DNA of 35,619 bases from a virus, in IMG/VR virus record IMGVR_UViG_3300042924_001367, positions 1 to 35,619 of that record. One strand, 5' to 3'. Below are positions 22,978 to 28,802 of this stretch, in pieces (within the stretch, counting starts at the first letter, position 1; each line of letters opens with the position of its first letter). Both the position numbers and the translations under genes were made by a program. The notes below the pieces were generated by a model that saw only the letters and a program-made list of their open reading frames with translations, searched no databases and was not told the DNA's origin.

Positions 22978-23946
22978 TTAAATGCCATGCCGCGCTGTCA
23001 GCTGGTCTGCGTGCAGCGTGATCAGGTCGTTTGCCAGCACCGCACCATCGGTCGGCAGCGCCAGGCCTTCGGATGCGTAGCGTTCTGACAACCTATCGAT
23101 CAGCGTTTCAACTTCAGCAACTGCCACATGTTCAACAACCGCTTCGATTATTTCTTGGTTGCTTAGAACATTAAAACCTTTATTTATAAATAACCTTAAT
23201 ACCTTATCTATACCTATGTTCTTTGTGTTTAGCGCAACCTCTGGATGTAGCCGATGAGGTTGCCTATGTACTGAGTTATCCACAGCTTCAGGTTGCCTAT
23301 GTGACGGCTCCTCATTGGCAACCTCTGAAGGTAGCGTATTGGACGCTTTCGACTCCTTCTTCTTGGCGATCTGTTCTTTCATCTTTGCAACCGTGACGGT
23401 GTCTCCTGACTTTGGCATCTGGTACTCCTTTGCTGGTTGTGTGACGGGTTTGACTGCACCCTTGATCATGTCGTGGATGCGTTTGAGTCCTTCTGGATCT
23501 GGTGTCATGTCTTGCATCTGCTTCTCCTTCATTAGCGGTGTCCTGGTGTCCTCAATGCGGCTGGTGATGGCTACAGCTGTCTCGGCGTCGATGCTCTTGT
23601 CGAAGATCAGCCGGATGCTGTTGGCTCGTTCGCCCCTCCAGCCCTTGCTGACCACCTCGAGGTAGCCGGCCTTGACCAGCTTGCCGACTTGCCGGGTGAT
23701 GGCCTGCCTGCTGACGCCCAGGTCTTGCGCCAGGCGTGCTTGCCCGACCCAAGTGATCCCAGCTCGGTTGCAGTAGCTGGCAACCAGGAGCAGGGTGCGC
23801 ATCATGCCCTCGGTCAGGCTGCGGTCGGTGGCCGCTCGGATCGGGATGACGGCCAGCTTCCGCTGATCCGGTGCCGGCTCCTTCTCCTTGATCCGCGGCT
23901 TCTTGGGCAGCGTGAACTGGACGATGTTGTCAGGCATCGCGCTCAT
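22978..23946 (-). CDS. Replication initiator-like protein with winged helix, 322 aa
   Basis: It starts at the ATG at 23946, which overlaps the upstream stop as ATGA and has GGAAAGG before it. Residues 64-100 form a winged helix (WVGQARLAQDLGVSRQAITR, then QVGKLVKAGYLEVV). Two further blocks follow: a basic linker (residues 180-200) and a C-terminal helical domain (250-322). Residues about 207-240 are encoded by four DNA iterons, and a perfect DnaA box and an A+T-rich stretch lie alongside. This is the arrangement of lambda O, where the initiator gene contains its own origin. No helicase or primase gene is nearby, so the host helicase is presumably recruited. The function is inferred from the HTH and this origin. 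Confidence 0.72.
   Translation of the reverse strand: MSAMPDNIVQFTLPKKPRIKEKEPAPDQRKLAVIPIRAATDRSLTEGMMRTLLLVASYCNRAGITWVGQARLAQDLGVSRQAITRQVGKLVKAGYLEVVSKGWRGERANSIRLIFDKSIDAETAVAITSRIEDTRTPLMKEKQMQDMTPDPEGLKRIHDMIKGAVKPVTQPAKEYQMPKSGDTVTVAKMKEQIAKKKESKASNTLPSEVANEEPSHRQPEAVDNSVHRQPHRLHPEVALNTKNIGIDKVLRLFINKGFNVLSNQEIIEAVVEHVAVAEVETLIDRLSERYASEGLALPTDGAVLANDLITLHADQLTARHGI
23157..23324. other. Putative replication origin inside the initiator gene
   Basis: Four copies of the core AGGTTGC occur within 91 bp: 23234-23240 (inverted), 23257-23263, 23290-23296 and 23318-23324 (inverted). Three extend to AGGTTGCC(T/A)ATG. A perfect DnaA box sits between copies two and three. Next to copy one lies a strikingly A+T-rich stretch (about 23163-23231, with TTTATTTATAAATAA), a candidate unwinding element. 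A related GGTTGC is at 23157-23162. The layout iterons + DnaA box + A+T-rich region inside an initiator gene is characteristic of theta origins. Confidence 0.68.
23276..23284 (+). promoter_or_regulatory. DnaA box
   Basis: TTATCCACA, identical to the strongest E. coli DnaA box consensus, located between iterons 2 and 3. Host DnaA could bind here to help unwind the neighbouring A+T-rich stretch. Confidence 0.7.
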
Positions 23947-24632
23947 GCCACCCTTTCCAGCAGGCTGGCTTGAAGCGGTGCCTGCTGCCAATGCGGTCGG
24001 CATTGGATCGAATCCCACTGGTCAGCCATCTGCTTCACCGGCACGCCACGGTTGTGATTGCGGGCAATGTCGGTGCTGTCCACGCTGGCAAACGGATAGC
24101 CAAAGCGGGTTGTCGCCATGCCTCGCAGCATGTGCAACCAGGTCGGCACTCGGCCTGCCTTGCAGATCACGTTCATGGCCTCGGTCATCCGGCGGTGCCA
24201 GCTGTCCGATCCAACCACCGCATACTGAGCTGATGAACCGATGCAGACCCGCTGCCAGCTGTCGCAAAGCCGCTGCAGCCGGTCGATCGACTCATGCATG
24301 TGCCAAACCGGCGCTCCACGCTGACCATGCGGCCATTGGTGGAGCAGGGCGTCGTTGTCGGCCTCGTCACCCACAATCACGTCAGGGATGACCGCCCAGC
24401 TGGTCGGATAGTCCAGCCACTGCTCGCACCAAGCATAGAACCCAGCCCAGTCTGTCTCTTTGCCCGAGCGCCATGCCGAGAATGCACCGTTGTCCAGCAT
24501 GACGCCCTGGCCATGCTTGTGGCACCACTCCACGTCATCAGGCCGGTAGTGCGACACGCAAAAGAAACGACCCGCCAGCTGCTGCAACACAGTCCTGGGC
24601 GTGATCGGCGTGCCGTGGTAGTGGATCGTCAT
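23943..24632 (-). CDS. Possible TGT/DpdA-like base-exchange enzyme, 229 aa
   Basis: The start (ATG at 24632) overlaps the upstream stop as ATGA. Ordered motifs: VMLDNGAF (Asp47), AVIPDVIVGDEAD (Asp84, Asp89), PVWHMHES (108-115), RVCIGSSAQY (128-137), PTWLHMLRG (163-171) and FASVDSTDIARN (181-192, Asp185). The order of an Asp in a (D)xGxF loop, a glycine-rich strand and an 'FD..(T)..RN' loop parallels tRNA-guanine transglycosylases (their SGGFQ, GG(L/V) and FDCV.PTR..RN motifs) and the phage DNA-modifying DpdA. Family membership is inferred from this pattern, not proven. No preQ0 synthesis genes are present, so any substrate would come from the host. I recall similar unnamed proteins in proteobacterial phages. 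Confidence 0.45.
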   Translation of the reverse strand: MTIHYHGTPITPRTVLQQLAGRFFCVSHYRPDDVEWCHKHGQGVMLDNGAFSAWRSGKETDWAGFYAWCEQWLDYPTSWAVIPDVIVGDEADNDALLHQWPHGQRGAPVWHMHESIDRLQRLCDSWQRVCIGSSAQYAVVGSDSWHRRMTEAMNVICKAGRVPTWLHMLRGMATTRFGYPFASVDSTDIARNHNRGVPVKQMADQWDSIQCRPHWQQAPLQASLLERVA

Positions 24633-24877
24633 ATCTCGCCCCTGACGGTCTCCACGTCCACGCCATGATGGTGAGCTCGCAGGAACTGCCGCGTGTTCGG
24701 GAACTGATGCGCCAGGTGGTCGGCCATCTTCTCGTGGAACTCGCACTGCCAGAGCTCGCAGGCGATGACGATCTTCTCGACGTAAATCATCTGCTCCGAC
24801 TGGATCTCGAGCTCGTAGAAAACCTGCTTGTTGTTGTTCGGACAGCGCACCGCGAACTTGTGCGTGTAAATATTCAT
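24629..24877 (-). CDS. Conserved-looking small protein, 82 aa, unknown
   Basis: It begins MNIYTHKFAVRCPNNNKQVF and contains IVIACELWQCEFHEKMADHL. It looks like a mixed alpha/beta soluble protein with four cysteines and several histidines that could bind metal. The ATG at 24877 overlaps the stop of the upstream mini-membrane gene (ATGA); a TTG two codons earlier is possible but less likely. Its stop overlaps the next start. Function unknown. Confidence 0.6.
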   Translation of the reverse strand: MNIYTHKFAVRCPNNNKQVFYELEIQSEQMIYVEKIVIACELWQCEFHEKMADHLAHQFPNTRQFLRAHHHGVDVETVRGEI

Positions 24878-24990
24878 TTCCAATCTGCCTCATCTTCGCC
24901 GGCAATAAGCGCCACCCAGATGACCATGCCAGCAAGTCCGACCAGGCCGCCGATGGTCATCAGCAGCACACCAAACAGTGCGATCGCCAT
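24874..24990 (-). CDS. Mini membrane protein, 38 aa
   Basis: A 38-residue frame that fits exactly between overlapping neighbours: its ATG overlaps the upstream stop (TGATG at 24990) and its TGA overlaps the next ATG (ATGA). The product starts MAIALFGVLLMTIGGLVGLA, one long hydrophobic helix, and ends with the acidic tail GEDEADWK. This is probably a single-pass inner-membrane peptide. The precise overlaps at both ends are good evidence that it is translated. Function unknown. Confidence 0.65.
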   Translation of the reverse strand: MAIALFGVLLMTIGGLVGLAGMVIWVALIAGEDEADWK

Positions 24991-25190
24991 CACGGCCACC
25001 GTAGATGTGAGGTCAGCTTCCTGACATGCTGGTCAGGCGTCAGTCGCCCCGAATGATTCCTGTACGGGCTCTCAGAGCGCTTTTCAACGCAAGGCTTGCA
25101 GATCCACCTAGCAGTGCTCTTGCCGCGCTTGTAGACGCCGCCTTCCAGATCTCGAGTGCATTGGCAGCTGGTGCAGAACTTGGTATTCAT
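24990..25190 (-). CDS. Small zinc-ribbon-like protein, 66 aa
   Basis: Two CxxC knuckles, CTSC at residues 6-9 and CKPC at 31-34, separated by a basic stretch, suggest a zinc ribbon. The C-terminus is basic (SGRLTPDQHVRKLTSHLRW). A nucleic-acid-binding role is likely by type. ATGA overlap at the start and TGATG at the end. Confidence 0.65.
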   Translation of the reverse strand: MNTKFCTSCQCTRDLEGGVYKRGKSTARWICKPCVEKRSESPYRNHSGRLTPDQHVRKLTSHLRWP

Positions 25191-25384
25191 AGCAGCCCCT
25201 TGATGCGCTTGATCTCCCAGCCTGTCGCGTCATGGATCTGCAGGATGCGCTCGGCACTGACCGGCATACCGGAGCGCATCTTTGACAGCGAGCTCGGCGG
25301 CACGCCCAGGTACCGCGCCAGGGCCACGTCGTTCTTGAGATTGAACTTGCGCTTCAATGTGTCCAACAGCTTGTGTGTTTTCAT
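25187..25384 (-). CDS. Small HTH (XRE/Cro-like) DNA-binding protein, 65 aa
   Basis: Residues 18-39 (NDVALARYLGVPPSSLSKMR) form a helix-turn-helix of the XRE/Cro type, followed by AERILQIHDATGWEIKRIKG, usual in short one-domain phage regulators. The size matches Cro-like proteins. It could regulate the divergent control region at 26680-26861 or act as a minor early regulator. There is no CI-like partner with a dimerisation or peptidase domain in the window. Start by ATGA overlap. Confidence 0.75.
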   Translation of the reverse strand: MKTHKLLDTLKRKFNLKNDVALARYLGVPPSSLSKMRSGMPVSAERILQIHDATGWEIKRIKGLL

Positions 25385-25629
25385 TTTTTATATCTCCTGA
25401 TCATCTCGTTGCGCAGCTTTGTTCTTGCCTCGGTGCCGCGCTGCTGTTCGACACCGTTCAGGTAATCCAGCTTGGTGATGCGGGGCTTTCTGGCCTTGTC
25501 CGGCAGCTTCAAAGCCCAGCGCACCTCGCACTCAAAGCGCCATGCCTCGCTGTAAGTGCAGAGCTCCACGCCGTCGACCATCACAGTCTTTGCCGGCGGG
25601 TGAGGGCGCTCGCAGTGCGGACACGTCAC
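25381..25629 (-). CDS. Small conserved phage protein with CPHC knuckle, 82 aa
   Basis: It starts MTCPHCERPHPPAKTVMVDG, followed by ELCTYSEAWRFECEVRW and YLNGVEQQRGTEARTKLR. I recognise this pattern from a conserved small phage family with no known function. The CxxC at residues 3-6 plus later cysteines may bind zinc. The start codon is GTG at 25629, overlapping the upstream TGA as GTGA. Confidence 0.65.
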   Translation of the reverse strand: MTCPHCERPHPPAKTVMVDGVELCTYSEAWRFECEVRWALKLPDKARKPRITKLDYLNGVEQQRGTEARTKLRNEMIRRYKK

Positions 25630-25829
25630 TTGATCCGGCGAACCTTGGCCGCAGCCGCAGCCTTCTGCTCGCGAATGAGCCGGCGGAACTTCTTTGCCAG
25701 GTCAGTCTTCTCTGCAGGCGTGTACTTCCACTCTGGATTCCACACAGAGGGCGTGTCGTCAGTGACGACCTTCTTTGCCTTGCGCTTCTTCTCAGGCATG
25801 ACCGGCATCAGCAATCTGTTTTGGTTCAT
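25626..25829 (-). CDS. Small basic protein, 67 aa, unknown
   Basis: Lys/Arg/Ala-rich, starting MNQNRLLMPVMPEKKRKAKK and ending EQKAAAAAKVRRIK, with WNPEWKYTPAEKTDLAKKF in the middle. AAAGGA lies seven bases upstream of the ATG. High charge suggests DNA or RNA binding. This is the only junction of the early leftward operon that has a gap (12 bp) instead of an overlap. Confidence 0.6.
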   Translation of the reverse strand: MNQNRLLMPVMPEKKRKAKKVVTDDTPSVWNPEWKYTPAEKTDLAKKFRRLIREQKAAAAAKVRRIK

Positions 25830-25841
25830 TGATTTTTCCTT

Positions 25842-26174
25842 TCACACTTTCCAAAGACTCATACCCTTCCCAAAGTTGTCAGGCCGCGGCACGTTGCGCA
25901 TCTGCACCTGACCCTTGGCTGCCATCTTTCTCAGCACGCTGTAGAGCGCCTCTTTGTTGGTCTCGATGTCGGCCTCGCAGACATGCTCAAAGAGCTCCTG
26001 GGTCGAGAGCTCGCCAACGTCGGTCAAGGTCTCGATCACCAGCTTGCGCAGGTCGGTGCGCACCGGCTTGGCAGCCTTGCCATTCAGACCCATGTTGATG
26101 ACCAGCCTGCCGCCGGTTTTCGTAAGCACCGTGCGCTCACCCTGCAGCTGCTTGACCACCCAGTCCCAGCTCAT
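25842..26174 (-). CDS. Winged-helix-like small protein, 110 aa
   Basis: I start it at the ATG at 26174, which overlaps the upstream stop as ATGA; the longer frame upstream only mirrors the resolvase gene. It begins MSWDWVVKQLQGERTVLTKT. Residues about 50-100 (KLVIETLTDVGELSTQELFE, then ETNKEALYSVLRKMAAKGQV) look like a winged-helix DNA-binding domain. It may be a transcription or replication accessory factor. No closer family was recognised. Confidence 0.6.
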   Translation of the reverse strand: MSWDWVVKQLQGERTVLTKTGGRLVINMGLNGKAAKPVRTDLRKLVIETLTDVGELSTQELFEHVCEADIETNKEALYSVLRKMAAKGQVQMRNVPRPDNFGKGMSLWKV

Positions 26175-26491
26175 TTCAGCTGGTCGCGCATCATTGGGAT
26201 GAAGTCCTTCAACTGCAGGCACACCCGCCACGGCTGCCCATTGCGCCTGTACGCCAGCACTGGGATTTCCCCAGCCTGGGCGCACGCCTCCACTTGTTCG
26301 CTCCATTTGTCCACCTGTAGTCGTTCTTGTCGTTTCACTTCGATGCGGAACTGCTGCACGGTCAGATCGTCGCCGCTGTCTCTGGCCTGGCCTAAGTTGC
26401 GCTTCACCACAAACCCGAGCTCGTCAGAGAGCAGGGCGGCGAGCTCCCGCTCACCAGCCGCGCCCTTGTTGCGCTTGCCCCTGCCGTTCAT
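26171..26491 (-). CDS. Hjc-like Holliday junction resolvase / PD-(D/E)xK nuclease, 106 aa
   Basis: It begins MNGRGKRNKGAAGERELAAL. Nuclease residues are visible in order: Glu14/Glu16 in GERE, a basic strand (VVKRNLGQARDSG), Asp41-Asp42 (GDDL), and Glu51-x-Lys53 (IEVKRQE). This is the Hjc/phage PD-(D/E)xK layout, and length is typical. It would cut branched recombination or replication intermediates before packaging, working with the exonuclease and annealing protein encoded on the other strand. ATGA overlaps at both ends. Confidence 0.78.
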   Translation of the reverse strand: MNGRGKRNKGAAGERELAALLSDELGFVVKRNLGQARDSGDDLTVQQFRIEVKRQERLQVDKWSEQVEACAQAGEIPVLAYRRNGQPWRVCLQLKDFIPMMRDQLK

Positions 26492-26679
26492 GCGCTGCCC
26501 AGGAGGCGCTTCAGCCGGGTCTCAGCGGTCTCGTACCGCTTGCCGTAGGCCTCGACGATCAGCTCCTCGAGGATCGACGTGCGGCTGCGGCGCTGCTCGT
26601 CTGCAGCCAGGTCAAGCAGCTGCCTGACCTCTGGCCGCATACGCATCAGAAACATCCGGTAATGCTGGGTTGAGCTCAT
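26488..26679 (-). CDS. Ribbon-helix-helix (Arc-like) regulator, 63 aa
   Basis: The start is the ATG at 26679, with GGAG nine bases upstream. The sequence MSSTQHYRMFLMRMRPEVRQ, then LLDLAADEQRRSRTSILEEL, gives a short basic strand followed by two helices, as in Arc/MetJ-type repressors and phage RHH proteins. It is the first gene of the leftward early operon and lies beside a 13-bp dyad that could be its operator, so autoregulation of the divergent promoters is a reasonable inference. Confidence 0.68.
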   Translation of the reverse strand: MSSTQHYRMFLMRMRPEVRQLLDLAADEQRRSRTSILEELIVEAYGKRYETAETRLKRLLGSA

Positions 26680-26716
26680 CTGTAAAGTCTCCAAACGGTA
26701 CGATTGCGCGAAGATA

Positions 26717-26757
26717 TATCGATTCTGACGACTTCGCAACGCTTGTCAGAATTGATA
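26717..26757. promoter_or_regulatory. Operator-like dyad in divergent control region
   Basis: Inverted arms TATCGATTCTGAC (26717-26729) and GTCAGAATTGATA (26745-26757) pair over 13 positions with one mismatch around a 15-bp spacer. It lies between the RHH regulator gene and the rightward promoter. The centre-to-centre spacing suits two regulator dimers on one face of DNA. Confidence 0.55.
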
Positions 26758-26784
26758 CACAACGAAAAAGATACGTTTGGGTAC

Positions 26785-26813
26785 TTGACAGGTATTTCTT
26801 GGCGATATATTTT
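26785..26813 (+). promoter_or_regulatory. Rightward early promoter
   Basis: TTGACA (26785-26790), a perfect -35, is followed by TATTTT at 17-bp spacing or TATATT at 15-bp spacing. A 5-bp inverted repeat (GGCGA/TCGCC, 26801-26818) overlaps the -10. It would drive the recombinase operon, whose ATG is 48 bp further on. Confidence 0.6.
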
Positions 26814-26861
26814 TCGCCTTACTGCATCGCGCAGCACCCTACCGCTTAACAGGAGGATCAA

Positions 26862-27542
26862 ATGGCACCGCATCAAGGCAAGTTCGTCGCGTACTACCGC
26901 GTATCGACCGACCGTCAAGGTCAGTCAGGCCTTGGCATCGAAGCACAGCAGGAAGCAGTGCGTACATTTCTCAATGGTGGCCGCTGGTCAGTGATCGGCG
27001 AGTTCACCGAGATCGAATCCGGTACCCGTAAGCGCCTAAAAGACCGCCCTATGCTCAAGGCAGCGCTCGAGCTTGCCCGCAAGCAAAAGGCCACCCTGGT
27101 GGTTGCCAAGCTCGACCGCCTGGCACGCGACGTTCAGTTCATCTCAACGCTGTTGAACGGCAAGGTGCAGTTTGTCTGCGCCGACATGCCGCAGGCCGAC
27201 CGCACGTTTCTGCAGATGGTCAGCGTGTTCTCTGAGTACGAAGCCAAGCGGATCTCTGAGCGCACCAAGGACGCGCTGGGTGCGCTGAAGCGCCAGGGCA
27301 AGAAGCTCGGCAGCCCGACGCCGGAGATCGGCAGCGCCGAGGGCGTCAAGGTCATCCAGGCAAAGGCCGACGCCTACGCAGACAAGGTCGGGCCGATCGT
27401 GCGCGACATCATCAAGAAGTCAGGCGCTGACACCCTGCGCGACATCGCCGCAGCGCTCACAGCTCGCGGCATAGAGACACCCCGCGGCAACAATGACTGG
27501 CACCCCAGCCAGGTATCGAACTTGCTCAAAAGGATTAAGTGA
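26862..27542 (+). CDS. Serine recombinase/resolvase, 226 aa
   Basis: Resolvase catalytic domain at residues about 8-145: YYRVSTDRQG with nucleophile Ser15, VVAKLDRLARDV at 80-91 with the conserved Arg pair, FSEYEAKRISERTKDAL at 123-139. A short C-terminal domain at about 190-226 (DTLRDIAAALTARGIETPRG then WHPSQVSNLLKR) is the start of a Recombinase-type DNA-binding region. The size fits a resolvase or invertase more than a large serine integrase. AGGAGG precedes the ATG. It could integrate the phage, invert a segment or resolve multimers; no attachment or inversion site was identified, so lysogeny is not proven. Confidence 0.9.
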   Translation: MAPHQGKFVAYYRVSTDRQGQSGLGIEAQQEAVRTFLNGGRWSVIGEFTEIESGTRKRLKDRPMLKAALELARKQKATLVVAKLDRLARDVQFISTLLNGKVQFVCADMPQADRTFLQMVSVFSEYEAKRISERTKDALGALKRQGKKLGSPTPEIGSAEGVKVIQAKADAYADKVGPIVRDIIKKSGADTLRDIAAALTARGIETPRGNNDWHPSQVSNLLKRIK

Positions 27543-27757
27543 TGGGCGAGCTCAAACCTTTCCTAGTGATCGGCGGGTTACTCGCCACAACCCTGCTGAT
27601 CGGCTACCTGGTGCGCCGGTATGAGAAGAACAATCAGCAACCGCTTGATGAGACACAAGTAAAAAATCTGCAGCTGATGGCTCAAGACATGAGCAAGGCC
27701 AGAGCAGAAAAAAACAGGCTGATTGAACAGCACTTTGATGACGATATTTCTCGGTGA
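27542..27757 (+). CDS. Small N-anchored membrane protein, 71 aa
   Basis: One transmembrane helix at residues about 6-24 (KPFLVIGGLLATTLLIGYLV) followed by a cytoplasmic, charged helical tail ending HFDDDISR. The ATG at 27542 overlaps the recombinase stop (TGATG); a GTG one codon earlier gives a GTGA overlap. Its 3' end contains the -35 of the next promoter. Function unknown. Confidence 0.6.
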   Translation: MGELKPFLVIGGLLATTLLIGYLVRRYEKNNQQPLDETQVKNLQLMAQDMSKARAEKNRLIEQHFDDDISR

Positions 27758-27779
27758 TATACTGTTCAAAAATACAGTA
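27735..27779 (+). promoter_or_regulatory. LexA-controlled promoter
   Basis: TTGATG (27735-27740), 17-bp spacer ending in TGA, then TATACT (27758-27763): an extended -10 promoter. Overlapping its -10 and start site is TACTGTTCAAAAATACAGTA (27760-27779), which matches the LexA consensus TACTG-N10-CAGTA at all fixed positions. LexA bound here would block RNA polymerase; DNA damage would release it. It is 24 bp upstream of the ATG at 27804. Confidence 0.75.
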
Positions 27780-27803
27780 CGAATATTATAAGGATATTAA
27801 TCA

Positions 27804-28136
27804 ATGACTTACCAACCTATTAAGCCGCTCGACGGCATGAAAGACCTAGATCGCAAGACCGTGGCTAAGTATTTCAACCGGGTTGGCCGCGGGCTCAACT
27901 GCCGGCTTGATGTGCCCATTTTGGTCATTGATGACGTGAAATGGGCAGCCAAGATCTTTAACGAACTCTCCAAAGAGTTGACTAAGATCGCCTGGGAAGA
28001 TGAGCGAACCGACATCTGGCGCATCCTTGAGGCCAGGTACTCGATGGAGGCCGCCAAGCGCGAACTTCATCATCGCAATGAGAAAAAAGTAGGTAAGGCC
28101 GAGTTTAAGAAACTAACCGACAACCCCTACAGGTAG
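27804..28136 (+). CDS. SOS-controlled protein of unknown function, 110 aa
   Basis: It begins MTYQPIKPLDGMKDLDRKTV, with AAGGA upstream of the ATG. It is mostly helical and charged, has no membrane segment and no motif I recognise; a central VPILVIDDVKWAAKIFNELS and a very basic C-terminus stand out. The LexA-type promoter directly upstream suggests expression when the host is damaged or when a prophage would be induced. Candidates are an antirepressor-like factor or a modulator of host repair, but sequence alone does not choose. Confidence 0.65.
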   Translation: MTYQPIKPLDGMKDLDRKTVAKYFNRVGRGLNCRLDVPILVIDDVKWAAKIFNELSKELTKIAWEDERTDIWRILEARYSMEAAKRELHHRNEKKVGKAEFKKLTDNPYR

Positions 28137-28202
28137 TAGGTCAGACGGAAATCACCGTTTGAATTTTTATAAGTGCTTTAATGACAACGGAAGGGGTAAA
28201 AA
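28137..28202 (+). other. Short A+T-rich gap with weak hairpin
   Basis: ACGG-AAATCA-CCGT (28147-28160) followed by TTGAATTTTTAT could act as a weak attenuator after the SOS gene. The stem is only four pairs. AAGGGG just before 28203 is the ribosome site of the next gene. Confidence 0.25.
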
Positions 28203-28493
28203 ATGGTGCCAAAACATGACACTACACGGGCAAAATCCAGCGCATATGTGTATTCCGACTTTCCGAGCCGGAACAACTACATATGGGGTTTGTCGCATAA
28301 TTTGTATTCCGAAAATTGCGGCGACAAACACAAGACTCTTGCAGCGCAGCACGACTCTCTGACCCCCTGGTCAGACCACCGCATCCAAGCAATTCTCAGA
28401 CCTGAGCGCCGGCAGGCGATCGCCGAAGCGGTGTTCGAGGTGATCCTTTTCGCCCTGTTCGGGGCGATGCTGGTATTCGCTTATTTCAGCTAG
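28203..28493 (+). CDS. C-terminally anchored membrane protein, 96 aa
   Basis: A strong AAGGGG lies six bases upstream of the ATG. The N-terminal 60 residues are polar with no recognised motif and come from unusually A+T-rich DNA. The last 25 residues (EAVFEVILFALFGAMLVFAY) form one transmembrane helix ending at the C-terminus. A tail-anchored inner-membrane protein is likely; function unknown. Confidence 0.55.
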   Translation: MVPKHDTTRAKSSAYVYSDFPSRNNYIWGLSHNLYSENCGDKHKTLAAQHDSLTPWSDHRIQAILRPERRQAIAEAVFEVILFALFGAMLVFAYFS

Positions 28494-28502
28494 GAGGCGG
28501 CC

Positions 28503-28802
28503 ATGCAGACCGCCACCTTGGGTCGCGCCCTGCGCGACGCCCAGCTGACTCTTTTTGAGCACAGAGACACAGAGTTCCTAGAACGCTGTCGAGCACTAGC
28601 CGTTGAGATCGCCCGCCAACAAGGCACGGTGTGCATCAACGACATAAGAGCACAGCTGCGCTTGCCCGCTGAGACACACCCGTCCGTCCTGGGCGCGGTT
28701 TTCAGGTCAAAAAAATTCACGGCAGTCGGTTTCACCGAGGCCACCCACAAGGCCGCTCACGCCCGAGTCGTGCGCGTCTACAAACTTGCGGAGGAGAACT
28801 AA
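28503..28802 (+). CDS. Winged-helix-like early protein, 99 aa
   Basis: It begins MQTATLGRALRDAQLTLFEH, with GGAGG upstream. Residues about 40-95 (GTVCINDIRAQLRLPAETHP, then SVLGAVFRSKKFTAVGFTEA) have the helix-loop-helix-strand pattern of a winged helix; similar small proteins precede YqaJ/RecT genes in other phages as far as I recall. It may bind DNA and aid recombination or replication. The next gene begins immediately after its stop codon. Confidence 0.6.
   Translation: MQTATLGRALRDAQLTLFEHRDTEFLERCRALAVEIARQQGTVCINDIRAQLRLPAETHPSVLGAVFRSKKFTAVGFTEATHKAAHARVVRVYKLAEEN

Noticed and set aside
28159-28362. Plus-strand 67-codon frame
   Set aside because: It has no ribosome site or ATG start and overlaps the membrane protein gene at 28203, which has a strong site.
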